DNA of 64,000 nt, taken from NCBI RefSeq assembly GCF_006974145.1, contig NZ_CP039456.1, positions 2,666,499 through 2,730,498 of the forward strand, written 5' to 3'. A model generated the notes under the pieces. It ran no database searches, was not told the origin of the DNA, and saw nothing but the letters and a program-made list of their open reading frames with translations. This stretch comes from Changchengzhania lutea (lineage in GTDB: Bacteria > Bacteroidota > Bacteroidia > Flavobacteriales > Flavobacteriaceae). The translations under genes and the position numbers were made by a program. The stretch's first letter is position 1. The number at the start of each line of letters is the position of its first letter. This document shows, in pieces, positions 46,609-55,665 of this stretch.

Positions 46609-47781
46609 ATGAGTACTTATTTTGTGTTTATGAGCAAGTCTAAAGTGCATTTCGTCGATACTTTTGCTTACATGAATACGCTATACTCTCAAGTAGAAGA
46701 TGCTACTACATACGATTTTCTAGACACTATTTTTAACAATACGCACAGCGGAATTGCTATAATTAATCTAGACGGGCAATGGTTAAAAGTAAACGATACC
46801 GTTTGCGATTTATTAGGTTATACCCGGAACGAACTCTTTAATATGAATTTTCAGGATATTGTTTATCGTGAAGATTTGGGTGTTTCACATAAGCAATTAG
46901 ATCAACTGATTGCTGGTAAAATAAAAAAGTACCAGGTCGAGAAACGATATTTCCATAAAGATGGTTCTATTATTTGGGTCCTTCTGTCTGTATCGCTAGT
47001 TCGAGACCGATATGGAGAACCATCACATGTTATTTGGCAACTAAGTGATATTACCGAACGCAAAAATCAAGAGGAAAAATTAAAGGTCATGCTCAATGTT
47101 GCCAGAGAGCAAAATGAAAGATTAACAGCCTTTGCCGATATTATTACCCATAATCTTCGGTCACATTCTGGAAATTTAATAACACTAACGGGTTTTTTAG
47201 AAGAAGATTATTCTTGGTTGAAAGAGAATGAAAGTTTTGGCTTGTTGCAAAAAGCTATCGAAAATTTAGAAGACACAATAAGTCACCTGACCGAAGTAGC
47301 GAAAATTAAGCAAATCGAGCATACTAAAATTGAAGCTTTAAATTTAAGTGAATTTGTAGAAAAGGCCATTTATAATATTACTGCCGTAGCTAGAAATGCT
47401 AATGCGACTATTATAAATAATGTTGATCCTAAGATGTTCGTGAAAGGGATTCCCGCATATTTAGATAGTATTGTGCTAAATTTTTTAACCAACGCTATAA
47501 AATATAGATCGGATAAACGACGCCCTCAAATTAAATTGTCAAGCAATATTCAAAATGATTATGTTATTTTTAATGTGGCTGATAACGGTTTAGGTATTGA
47601 TATGCACAAATACGGTGATAAACTGTTCCAAATGTATAAGACCTTTCACTGTAATGAAGATGCCAGGGGCATTGGTTTATTTATAACGAAAAATCACATT
47701 GAGTCCTTAGGCGGAAAAGTGATTGTGACCAGTGAAGTGGATCAAGGTACCGAGTTTTCAATTTATTTAAAAAGAACATAA
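46609..47781 (+). CDS. PAS-domain sensor histidine kinase, soluble
   Basis: 390 residues, no transmembrane helix. A PAS domain spans about 36-150 (SGIAIINLDGQWLKVNDTV, FQDIVYREDLG, ending in WQLSDITERK). The phosphoacceptor is His181 in IITHNLRSHSGNL, followed by a HATPase_c domain with the N-box LNFLTNAIKYRSDK, G1 VADNGLGIDM and G2 ARGIGLFITKNHIESLGGKV. The cytoplasmic PAS suggests an internal signal, but no cofactor can be assigned. No response regulator lies nearby, so it is an orphan. Directly downstream of its decayed paralogue. Confidence 0.88.
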   Translation: MSTYFVFMSKSKVHFVDTFAYMNTLYSQVEDATTYDFLDTIFNNTHSGIAIINLDGQWLKVNDTVCDLLGYTRNELFNMNFQDIVYREDLGVSHKQLDQLIAGKIKKYQVEKRYFHKDGSIIWVLLSVSLVRDRYGEPSHVIWQLSDITERKNQEEKLKVMLNVAREQNERLTAFADIITHNLRSHSGNLITLTGFLEEDYSWLKENESFGLLQKAIENLEDTISHLTEVAKIKQIEHTKIEALNLSEFVEKAIYNITAVARNANATIINNVDPKMFVKGIPAYLDSIVLNFLTNAIKYRSDKRRPQIKLSSNIQNDYVIFNVADNGLGIDMHKYGDKLFQMYKTFHCNEDARGIGLFITKNHIESLGGKVIVTSEVDQGTEFSIYLKRT

Positions 47782-47786
47782 TAAAT

Positions 47787-47817
47787 AAAAGAGCGGCTGT
47801 AAGGGAGTCGCTTTTTT
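47787..47817 (+). terminator. Terminator after the histidine kinase
   Basis: Stem AAAAGAGCGGCT/AGTCGCTTTTTT with two G-T pairs and a 7-base loop, ending in a T run, between the kinase stop (47781) and the convergent accD stop (47816). Confidence 0.65.
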
Positions 47818-48673
47818 ACGCCCTTAATGGCTGATTCAATATTAAATCTATATATTGATTGACCTTATTCTTTAGCTCTTGGCGTTGGGTTATAAAATCC
47901 AGAAATCCGTGTTCTAATAGAAATTCAGAAGTTTGAAAACCTTCAGGCAATTCTTTTCCTGTGGTATCTCTTACTATTCGTGGACCAGCAAAACCAATTA
48001 GAGCACCAGGTTCACTAATATTAATATCACCAAGCATGGCAAAGGATGCCGTCGTACCACCAGTAGTAGGGTCAGTACATAAAGAGATATAAGGAATTCC
48101 AGCTTCTGCTAACTGTGCTAACTTTACTGATGTTTTTGCTAACTGCATTAATGATAATGCTGCCTCCATCATACGCGCACCGCCAGATTTCGAAATAATC
48201 ATTAAAGGCATATTATTTTTTAATGAGTAATCTGCTGCTCGTGCAATTTTTTCGCCAACAACACTACCCATAGAGCCACCGATAAAAGCAAAATCCATAC
48301 AGGCAACCACTAAGTCATTACCTTTAGATTTTCCAACAGCACAACGCACGGCATCTTTCAATTTGGTTTTGTTTTGAGCTGCCTTTAAACGTTCTGGATA
48401 CTTTTTAGTATCCTCAAACTTTAGTGGATCCTTGGATTCTAGATTGGCATCCAGTTCTTTGAACTTATTGTCATCAAAAAGAATTTCAAAATATTCTTTG
48501 CTACCTATACGAACGTGATATCCATCTTCTGGACTAACATAAAAATTCTTCTCCAATTCACTAGTGTCAACAATTTTACCTGTTGGAGACTTGTACCAAA
48601 GTCCTTTTGGAGTGTCTTTTTTTTCTTCAGTAGAAGTATGTATTCCTTTATCTTTTCTTTTAAACCAAGACAT
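47816..48673 (-). CDS. accD: Acetyl-CoA carboxylase carboxyltransferase subunit beta, zinc-finger cysteines absent
   Basis: Transfers carboxyl from biotin to acetyl-CoA to give malonyl-CoA with AccA. 285 residues. The carboxyltransferase core is intact: [37 protein letters not shown] and [16 protein letters not shown]. The N-terminal four-cysteine zinc finger of E. coli AccD is present only as a scaffold: [20 protein letters not shown], then [12 protein letters not shown] (residues 26-56) has Ser, Gly and Asp where the CxxC pairs should be. This seems to be a group trait in flavobacteria and not damage. ATG at 48673. Confidence 0.93.
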   Translation of the reverse strand: MSWFKRKDKGIHTSTEEKKDTPKGLWYKSPTGKIVDTSELEKNFYVSPEDGYHVRIGSKEYFEILFDDNKFKELDANLESKDPLKFEDTKKYPERLKAAQNKTKLKDAVRCAVGKSKGNDLVVACMDFAFIGGSMGSVVGEKIARAADYSLKNNMPLMIISKSGGARMMEAALSLMQLAKTSVKLAQLAEAGIPYISLCTDPTTGGTTASFAMLGDINISEPGALIGFAGPRIVRDTTGKELPEGFQTSEFLLEHGFLDFITQRQELKNKVNQYIDLILNQPLRA

Positions 48674-49008
48674 ATTATTTTCAATTTTTGTTTATCAAAC
48701 ATTATACATTAAATACAATGTCGTCTGTTTTAACTTAAGAGTTACTTCTAATATTATCAAGGATAAATAGGAAATGGTGAGTACTTCATATTTAATCTAT
48801 TCATTAGAGCTATACCTTTAAATTTGTACCAAGTTTTTAGAATAGTAGTTCTAAAAGTGTTACTACAAAATTAAACCTTTATTTTAATTTTGTAGTAACG
48901 GTCATCAAATTTTATTAATGTAATTACTTTTTTAAGACTATAATGTTGACAATGAGTCTTTAATTAATCTAAATTAATTCCCCGACGGCTCTGCCTCTGG
49001 GTTTCCGC
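48674..49008. other. Spacer between accD and fbaA, no gene seen
   Basis: AT-rich region upstream of accD. No open frame with protein-like content; short hydrophobic frames at 48515-48770 are shadows of accD and its leader. Confidence 0.5.
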
Positions 49009-49065
49009 TTTACCTCTCCGAAGGAGAGGTCGGAACTGCCAAAAAGCAGTTCCGGGTGAGGTAAA
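49009..49065. repeat. Nested inverted repeat (cruciform-like) downstream of fbaA
   Basis: Outer arms TTTACCTC (49009-49016) and GAGGTAAA (49058-49065) enclose two separate hairpins: ACCTCTCC/GGAGAGGT (49012-49030) and CGGAACTGC/GCAGTTCCG (49031-49054). GC-rich against its flanks and preceded by CCCCGACGGCTCTGCCTC. It resembles a dispersed intergenic element. Confidence 0.6.
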
Positions 49066-49070
49066 ATAAA

Positions 49071-49097
49071 AAAGATTCTACGCTATGCAGAATCTTT
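49071..49097 (-). terminator. Terminator after fbaA
   Basis: 9-bp stem AAAGATTCT/AGAATCTTT with a 9-base loop; on the minus strand followed by TTTTTATTTT. Lies 30 bp after the fbaA stop. Confidence 0.75.
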
Positions 49098-49126
49098 CTT
49101 ACAACTAAATTATCAATACTTTTATA

Positions 49127-50194
49127 TTACAACGTATTTACGTTATTTAGATCTTCAAATGCTTTTTTCAAGCGTTCTACAAAGGTCTTCTCACCTTCGC
49201 GCAACCAAACTCTAGGGTCGTAATACTTCTTATTAGGAGAATCGTCACCATCAGGACTACCAATTTGCGATTTTAAGTAGGCTTCTTTTGCACCCATATA
49301 ATCACGAATACCACTCATAAATGCATATTGCAGGTCTGTGTCAATATTCATTTTTATAACTCCGTAACTAATACCTTCTCTTATTTCTTCGACTGTAGAG
49401 CCTGAGCCACCGTGAAAAACAAAATCAATATGGTTGTGCTCTACATTGTATTTTTTAGAAATATAGTCTTGAGAATTTTTTAAGATTTTTGGCGTCAATT
49501 TTACATTTCCAGGCTTGTAAACCCCATGCACATTTCCGAAGGCAGCCGCAATAGTAAATTGATCACTTACTTTACTTAGTTCTTCATAAGCATAAGCCAC
49601 TTCTTCTGGTTGGGTATATAATTTAGAATCGTCTACATCTGTATTATCAACACCATCTTCTTCACCGCCAGTAATCCCTAATTCAATTTCCAGAGTCATA
49701 CCCATTTTGCTCATGCGCTCTAAATAGGTTTTGCAAATGGCAATATTTTCTTCAAGAGGTTCTTCAGACAAATCTATCATGTGTGAACTAAATAAAGATT
49801 TTCCAGTGTCTTTATAATGCGTTTCACTGGCATCTAATAAACCATCAATCCAAGGTAATAACTTTTTAGCACAGTGGTCTGTATGTAAAATTACGGGAAC
49901 ACCATAAGCTTCAGCTAAGGTATGCACATGCTTGGCGCCAGCAATAGCACCTGCAATAGCTGCCTTCTGTCCATCATTACTTAAACCTTTACCGGCATTA
50001 AATTGCGCGCCACCATTAGAAAATTGAATAATAACGGGTGCATTTAAAGCTGCAGCGGTTTCTAAAACACCATTAATAGTGTCTGAACCTATAACATTAA
50101 CTGCGGGTAATGCAAATCCTTTTTCTTTAGCATAATTAAAAATAGCTTGAACCTCTTTGCCTGTGGCTACTCCTGGTTTTATATTGTGTCCCAT
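49127..50194 (-). CDS. fbaA: Class II fructose-bisphosphate aldolase
   Basis: Zinc-dependent aldolase interconverting fructose 1,6-bisphosphate with DHAP and glyceraldehyde 3-phosphate. 355 residues, usual for the E. coli FbaA type. Metal-binding HTDHCAKKLLPW (near 107), the acidic ELGITGGEEDGVDNT loop (near 172-186), FGNVHGVYKPGNVKL (His near 224) and FHGGSGST (near 265) are present. Monocistronic, followed by a terminator. Confidence 0.95.
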   Translation of the reverse strand: MGHNIKPGVATGKEVQAIFNYAKEKGFALPAVNVIGSDTINGVLETAAALNAPVIIQFSNGGAQFNAGKGLSNDGQKAAIAGAIAGAKHVHTLAEAYGVPVILHTDHCAKKLLPWIDGLLDASETHYKDTGKSLFSSHMIDLSEEPLEENIAICKTYLERMSKMGMTLEIELGITGGEEDGVDNTDVDDSKLYTQPEEVAYAYEELSKVSDQFTIAAAFGNVHGVYKPGNVKLTPKILKNSQDYISKKYNVEHNHIDFVFHGGSGSTVEEIREGISYGVIKMNIDTDLQYAFMSGIRDYMGAKEAYLKSQIGSPDGDDSPNKKYYDPRVWLREGEKTFVERLKKAFEDLNNVNTL

Positions 50195-50325
50195 ATTGTA
50201 TTGAATTGATTAAATTATATTGTGAATCAAAAGTAATCATTTTTTGAGTAAATTATTTAAGATTTCACTTTGGAAATGTTTAAATCGCACTAAAACGTTA
50301 TAGTAATTACCAGAAACATAGGGTC

Positions 50326-52857
50326 TTAAAAAGGGTAGTTGATACCAATATTATAAACAGCATTGCCGAAATTATAATCATTAAACCATCTGTTTTCATC
50401 CTGATAAGAGGGATCGTAGGTTTTAAAGCCAACATCAAATCGGAAAACAAAGAAGCCAAAATCGTAACGAAGTCCAAACCCAGAACCAATAGCAATATCT
50501 TTTAGTGATCCGAAATCGGAAAATCTGGCATTGTCATTTTCAACATCGTCTAAAACATTCCAAATGTTACCGGCATCAATAAAAAGCGCCCCATTTAAAT
50601 CTGCAAAAATATTGAAACGTTGTTCTACACTTAAAGCTAACTTCAAATTGGCCTCATTAAATTCATTTAGGGTTTCTGAGCTTCCAGGACCTAAATTGTA
50701 GGCGCTCCACGCACGATTGTCATTGGGGCCACCAGCAAAAAAACTTTTAGAAAAAGGAATGTTTGTTGAATTTTCATAAGGAATCGCAATGCCTAGAAAG
50801 CTTCGCATGGCGAGGATGTTTTTTTTGCCTAAATCAAAATGTTTTATATAATCCAGCTCTGTTTTTACATACTGCGAATAGGCCACATTGAATAATTCAT
50901 ACCTGCCATCTTGGTCTTTTTCAAGACCTAAAAGGCTGGATGTTGTGGCTAATAAATTACCAGCTAATTCTAATTTTACACGAAAAATTGAAAAATCATC
51001 ATCAAAAAGATTGGTGCGTTCATCATTTATTAAACTGAAACTAGAAGAGAGAATTAAGTTGTTCTCCGTTAATCGCTGTTTGCGCTCATCAATGGTATTT
51101 ACAACAATTAGTTGATCATCGTTAACTTCAGCAGGCCTAGGATTGTTCAAAACATATTGTAAAAACTCACTGGTTTCATTTGGAATTAATAAATCTGTAT
51201 CCTCATTAATGTAATTTACATCTTTGGCTACCTGATTAAGAATATTATATGAGCTTTCATATATTCTGAAATAATTTTCAATATTAAGATTTCGAACATA
51301 TTGAATATTAAACAAATCCAATCGGTTAGTGATTTTTTTATTTGGGAACCAATTGTAATTAAAGGTACCCGTGAAGGTTTGTTTGTCCAATCCAATATTG
51401 GTCTGACTGGTGGCTGCAAGACCAATTCTAGTACTTGGAGACATATATTTTGGGATGATCTTTTCCGTATTTACAGGCGAAAATAATCTTGGGATAGTTA
51501 ATTTTAAATCTAAACCAACTTCATTAATATCAAAAAACGGGTCATTCTCATTGTTTTTGTCTTTTGAAGACCCTATAGAGCCAATGGCGGAAATCTGAAA
51601 CGTTTCAGCACCCCTAAAAACATTTCTAATTTGTAAACTCGGATTTAATGCAAATCCAACCCGCTGAATATTACTTTGAGACGCTTCGGCACTAAAGCCT
51701 AAACTAAATTTCTTTAAAGGCGTAAGCCTGATCGTATCTGTAAGCGTATAATCTGAATTTTCATAATAATCGATATTTGGGTATTTAAAGGTGCGTAAGT
51801 CGTTAATATACCTGTATGTCCGTGTTCTATCAATGTCCCTAAATATACGCCCGGGTGTTATGAAAACGGCATCAGTAAGTGCCTTTGGGCGATACCGCAT
51901 TTTGTTGTAGCTCAATAACTTATAATTGTCATAAATTATAGAATCTTGAAATGGCTTACCTCTATTTTCAAAGGTGTAATCTGTAATAATATTAACATCT
52001 TTAATCGTGTAAATTTGGAATGGCTCACGACGAATAGAATCGGGAGTTCGTATGGCTCTATCTTGAATTTGTAACGCAACATCTACTTTTTTATCATTTC
52101 CAATAGTGTCCATCTCAAAACTGACATATTCCTGATTAAAATGAAATAGACCAGAATTACGTAATTCTGTAGAAATACGGTCGCGTTCATTATTAAAAAT
52201 GGCTGTTCTGTATTGGTCACCTGACTGGATAAGGGATGATTTTTTTATTTTCCCATACAAGGAATCTATAACAGGTGATGTAATACGCTCAGAAATAGAA
52301 TCTATTTTAAAAGGCACGCCAGTTTCAACCTTATAGGTGATAGTCGCTCTTTTATTGTCTTTTTTGTTTATTTCATAGTTTGTATCAACATCAAACCAAC
52401 CATTGTTAATGTGATATGCGTTTAGCCTGCTCACCGATCTTTTGGTTTTTTCTTCACTAACAATAACAGGGGCTTCACCTGTGTTTTTAAGCCACTGATT
52501 AAAACCAACGCGTGATGCTATGTATTTATCAAGTTGTTTTTTAGAAAGAAAATTTTCCAGCCAATTGTTTTTCTTCTCCTCACTATATAAATTTGCTTTT
52601 AATAAAGAATCTAGATTGGGTCGTGCCAAGTTGTAAATATGCAATCTTAAAGGCGTGCCTAAAAGTGGGATTTTGCTATTGGGTTTCTGATAAAGAAGAT
52701 TGTTTATGAATTCAGATTTATCTTTATCACCATTTATTATAACCGTGTTTTCGATAAGTAAGTGTTCATCATCAGCAATTCTTTTAACTGAATTACACGC
52801 CGTAAAAAAGCTTATAAGTGAAATGAAAAATATTATTTTTAAGGGCTCTTTTTTCAA
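50326..52857 (-). CDS. BamA/TamA-family outer-membrane assembly protein (lipoprotein-type N-terminus)
   Basis: About 843 residues. Lipobox-like FFTACNSVKRIADDEHLLIEN after a hydrophobic signal, several POTRA-like domains (about 30-400, with YHINNGWFDVDTNYEI and TYKVETGVPFKIDSI), then an Omp85 beta-barrel ending in YNIGINYPF. Family marks FFAGGPNDNRAW and GALFIDAGNIW near the C-terminus. Likely works like TamA in inserting outer-membrane proteins. No ATG exists near the N-terminus: TTG at 52857 gives MKKEPLKII, TTG at 52869 adds four residues; I prefer the first. Divergent from the RNA methyltransferase gene. Confidence 0.85.
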   Translation of the reverse strand: MKKEPLKIIFFISLISFFTACNSVKRIADDEHLLIENTVIINGDKDKSEFINNLLYQKPNSKIPLLGTPLRLHIYNLARPNLDSLLKANLYSEEKKNNWLENFLSKKQLDKYIASRVGFNQWLKNTGEAPVIVSEEKTKRSVSRLNAYHINNGWFDVDTNYEINKKDNKRATITYKVETGVPFKIDSISERITSPVIDSLYGKIKKSSLIQSGDQYRTAIFNNERDRISTELRNSGLFHFNQEYVSFEMDTIGNDKKVDVALQIQDRAIRTPDSIRREPFQIYTIKDVNIITDYTFENRGKPFQDSIIYDNYKLLSYNKMRYRPKALTDAVFITPGRIFRDIDRTRTYRYINDLRTFKYPNIDYYENSDYTLTDTIRLTPLKKFSLGFSAEASQSNIQRVGFALNPSLQIRNVFRGAETFQISAIGSIGSSKDKNNENDPFFDINEVGLDLKLTIPRLFSPVNTEKIIPKYMSPSTRIGLAATSQTNIGLDKQTFTGTFNYNWFPNKKITNRLDLFNIQYVRNLNIENYFRIYESSYNILNQVAKDVNYINEDTDLLIPNETSEFLQYVLNNPRPAEVNDDQLIVVNTIDERKQRLTENNLILSSSFSLINDERTNLFDDDFSIFRVKLELAGNLLATTSSLLGLEKDQDGRYELFNVAYSQYVKTELDYIKHFDLGKKNILAMRSFLGIAIPYENSTNIPFSKSFFAGGPNDNRAWSAYNLGPGSSETLNEFNEANLKLALSVEQRFNIFADLNGALFIDAGNIWNVLDDVENDNARFSDFGSLKDIAIGSGFGLRYDFGFFVFRFDVGFKTYDPSYQDENRWFNDYNFGNAVYNIGINYPF

Positions 52858-53052
52858 ATGGACTTGCAATTAATTCAGATTATTGTTCATAATATAAACT
52901 TCCTAAAATATTGATTTTTTAAGTGTTGATAGTGGTTTCAAAAATACATTATTTACTTCGAAAAAAAGATATAAATAATTTATGTGTGACGCAACCTTAC
53001 CATATTTTTTTATTTTCTTTATAAAATAAAATGGGACTTCAATAAAAACGAT

Positions 53053-53772
53053 ATGTTATCTAAAAGCCAGATCAAATTAATAACGAGTTTAAAGCAAAAA
53101 AAATATAGATTGCAACATGGGTTGTTTGTGGCTGAAGGCTTTAAAACTATCAAAGAATTATTACAGTCACACTTTATTTTACATGGCTTATATACCACCG
53201 AAACCTTCAATATTGATGCCAAAGAAGCATTTTTAATTTCTGAAGCAGATTTAAAGCGCATAAGTTTTTTAAGCACACCCAATATGGCATTGGCGGTTTT
53301 TAAGATTCCGGAACCAAAACCTATTGACGAAAGCAAGCTTATTGTTGCCTTAGATGCTGTAAGGGACCCGGGAAATTTAGGAACGATAATTAGGCTTTGC
53401 GACTGGTTTGGGATATCCGACTTGGTATGCAGTAGAGAGACGGTGGATTGTTTTAACCCAAAGGTTATTCAGGCAACCATGGGGTCTATAACACGTGTGA
53501 ATATTAATTATGTGGATTTAGAAATATTTTTAAAGGAAACAGATATGCCATCTTACGGTGCTTTTATGGAAGGCGAAGTGGTCTACAATAAAGTGTTAGG
53601 AGATCGAGGGGTTTTGGTTATGGGGAATGAGGCCAACGGTATTTCCAAAGCAATTGAAACTCTTATTCAAGAAAAAATTTCGATTCCAAGATTTGGCAAA
53701 ACAAAGGCTACGGAGAGCTTGAATGTGGCCACTGCAACCGCAATTTTGTTAAGTGAGTTTAAAAGAAGATGA
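53053..53772 (+). CDS. TrmH/SpoU-family RNA 2'-O-methyltransferase
   Basis: 239 residues. An N-terminal substrate-binding domain (KSQIKLITSLKQKKYRLQHG, LFVAEGFKTIKELLQS) precedes the knotted SPOUT domain with the three motifs: LDAVRDPGNLGTIIRLCDWFG, VMGNEANGISKAIE and IPRFGKTKATESLNVATATA. Methylates ribose in rRNA or tRNA; the target base is unknown. Starts divergently from the BamA-like gene across about 195 bp. Confidence 0.88.
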   Translation: MLSKSQIKLITSLKQKKYRLQHGLFVAEGFKTIKELLQSHFILHGLYTTETFNIDAKEAFLISEADLKRISFLSTPNMALAVFKIPEPKPIDESKLIVALDAVRDPGNLGTIIRLCDWFGISDLVCSRETVDCFNPKVIQATMGSITRVNINYVDLEIFLKETDMPSYGAFMEGEVVYNKVLGDRGVLVMGNEANGISKAIETLIQEKISIPRFGKTKATESLNVATATAILLSEFKRR

Positions 53773-53870
53773 AAAAGTTTACAGTATTCAGTCTCACTTA
53801 GCAGTTATTCTAAATGGGTTATTATAAAAAATCGTTTCAGATAACATTTTGTAACGAAAGGATTGATGAT

Positions 53871-53912
53871 ACTGTACACTGTACACTGTAGACTGAGCAC
53901 TGAGCACTGAAC
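53871..53912. repeat. Tandem heptamer array (six units of ACTGNNN)
   Basis: Six consecutive 7-bp units: ACTGTAC, ACTGTAC, ACTGTAG, ACTGAGC, ACTGAGC, ACTGAAC, ending exactly at the porT stop codon. Pure intergenic microsatellite between convergent genes. Confidence 0.85.
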
Positions 53913-54640
53913 TACTGAAACGTAAAATTAAGAAAAACACCTCTGCTTTTCATACTATTAATATTACTGGTCCAGGGACTATTAGGGTCTTTGTCCCTCA
54001 CAAGCTCGTCATTAATTGCAAAAAGTCCACGAATAGATGGTGTAAATTTAAAGTTATATAAATAAAAATCGATACCAAAACCTAGTTCGTAGAACAACAT
54101 ATTGGACTTCGTTCTAAATTGACCATTACTATTATCGTTAGGATTGTCTTCATTACTGGATAAATTCAACGCTGTTGAAATACCAACAACAATAAAAGGC
54201 TTGAAGTTGTTAATCCGTTTAGCAGAGAACTTAACTAGTAAGGGGATGTGAATATATGTGGATTTTACTTCTCGAGTTAGGTCGCTATCATCAAAAGCCA
54301 TTCCCTGAAAATAAGTATTGCTAAAATTTAGTTCTCTAGTGGTTATAAACAAACCAGGTTCCAGCCTTAAATCAAGAAAATTGTTAATGCGTAAATTTCC
54401 AATTAATCCTACATTAAAACCAGGACTACGTTTTACGTATACATCGCGTAAGGTATTGTTATAATCAAAATTAAAATCATAGCTGTTTACGCCTAAAAAA
54501 TAACCCCATCGCAGCAAATTATTGTCTGTCGAGCCTCTGCCTTGATTGGCGTCATAGATTACTTTTTCTCTTTTAAATAATTGAGCATCGCAGGTTTGAG
54601 AGATGAAAATAGCTAGTATTAGGGCAATAACGTACTTCAT
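53912..54640 (-). CDS. porT: Type IX secretion outer-membrane protein PorT/SprT
   Basis: 242 residues from ATG 54640 (MKYVIALILAIFISQTCDAQ), a clear signal peptide; the open frame to 54703 overlaps ubiE and is rejected. An 8-stranded-type outer-membrane barrel pattern (RWGYFLGVNSYDFNFDY, GFNVGLIGNLRINNFLDLRL, YIHIPLLVKFSAKRINNFKP, ending in FLNFTFQ). The PorT/SprT call rests on this profile and on the position just after ubiE, as in other Flavobacteriaceae. Needed for type IX secretion, linking it in function to gldKLMN at 3-8 kb. Only 1 bp separates its start from the ubiE stop. Confidence 0.85.
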   Translation of the reverse strand: MKYVIALILAIFISQTCDAQLFKREKVIYDANQGRGSTDNNLLRWGYFLGVNSYDFNFDYNNTLRDVYVKRSPGFNVGLIGNLRINNFLDLRLEPGLFITTRELNFSNTYFQGMAFDDSDLTREVKSTYIHIPLLVKFSAKRINNFKPFIVVGISTALNLSSNEDNPNDNSNGQFRTKSNMLFYELGFGIDFYLYNFKFTPSIRGLFAINDELVRDKDPNSPWTSNINSMKSRGVFLNFTFQ

Positions 54641-54641
54641 G

Positions 54642-55370
54642 TTATGGTTTAGATGATGTATAAATAGTCGCAACCCCGAAAGTTTGCGGGAAATCTTTAA
54701 CATTTATAAACCCATTTTCCCTTAAAATATTGTTCAATGCTTCACCATAAGGAAAAACGGAAGCAGATTCACTTAAATAACTGTAAGCACTTCTGTCTTT
54801 TGAAAATAATCTTCCTATGACCGGTAAAATATGTTTAGTGTAAAATGTGTAGCCTTGCTTGTAGAGCGGCTTGTTGGGAACAGAGGTTTCTAAAATCACG
54901 AAAATGCCATTGGGTTTTAAAACGCGTAGTATCTCTTTTAAGCCATTGTTTAAAGTTTCAAAATTACGAACCCCGAAGGCTACTGTAATGGCATCAAAAC
55001 TATTATCTTTAAAAGGCATATTCTCAGAATCCCCTAAAATCATTTCAATTTTAGATTCTAATCCCTTCTTGTTAATTTTTTCTTTTCCAATAGCCAACAT
55101 CCCACTACTAATATCTAAACCAACAATTTTTTTAGCATTGGTTTCGGCTAAATTAATGGCCAAATCACCTGTTCCAGTGGCAATATCTAAAATAGTCTCT
55201 GGGTTTTTAGCTTTAACAAGTTTGACTACTTTTTTTCGCCACTTAATATCAATGCCAAAAGAGATCACCCGGTTCAATCCGTCATAGTCTCCAGAAATGG
55301 CATCAAACATTTTAGTAACCTGCGCTTTCTTTCCTAAAGTACTGTCTTTGTAAGGCTTTATTTTTGACAA
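54642..55370 (-). CDS. ubiE: Demethylmenaquinone methyltransferase
   Basis: C-methylates demethylmenaquinone in the last step of menaquinone synthesis (UbiE/MenG). 242 residues. Motifs: [22 protein letters not shown]-binding [29 protein letters not shown], and [20 protein letters not shown]. There is no nearby ATG; the TTG at 55370 gives the family-like start [19 protein letters not shown]. Next ATG (residue 21) would cut off conserved sequence. Forms a two-gene unit with porT. Confidence 0.93.
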   Translation of the reverse strand: MSKIKPYKDSTLGKKAQVTKMFDAISGDYDGLNRVISFGIDIKWRKKVVKLVKAKNPETILDIATGTGDLAINLAETNAKKIVGLDISSGMLAIGKEKINKKGLESKIEMILGDSENMPFKDNSFDAITVAFGVRNFETLNNGLKEILRVLKPNGIFVILETSVPNKPLYKQGYTFYTKHILPVIGRLFSKDRSAYSYLSESASVFPYGEALNNILRENGFINVKDFPQTFGVATIYTSSKP

Positions 55371-55430
55371 ATCTGTAATTTTTTGACAAATATAAACTTT
55401 TAAAAAAGCATGGCGCCATAGGATAACAAA

Positions 55431-55472
55431 TTATTATATTGGATTAATGTCTTATTATATTGGATTAATGTC
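55431..55472. repeat. Perfect 21-bp tandem duplication
   Basis: Two exact copies (55431-55451, 55452-55472), each beginning TTATTATATTGG and ending TTAATGTC, in the divergent ubiE/trkA spacer. A TATATTTG -7-like element follows at 55496-55503. Confidence 0.85.
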
Positions 55473-55665
55473 ATGTGTCAAAATTTATTTTATAGTATAT
55501 TTGTGCTACTTTTTATGCTGAATATCAATTATGCCGCGCATTAATATATTTTATTTAAAGATTTATTTAAATGAGTCTTAAATCAATTAAAACAAAAATA
55601 AAGTGGTTACAGATATTCTCAAATATTAAATTAATTTCAATGGGAAATTATAAAAATTTACACGA

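Noticed and set aside
53871-53912. Possible CRISPR array
   Set aside because: Units are 7 bp with no spacers; a simple tandem repeat. No cas genes in the window.
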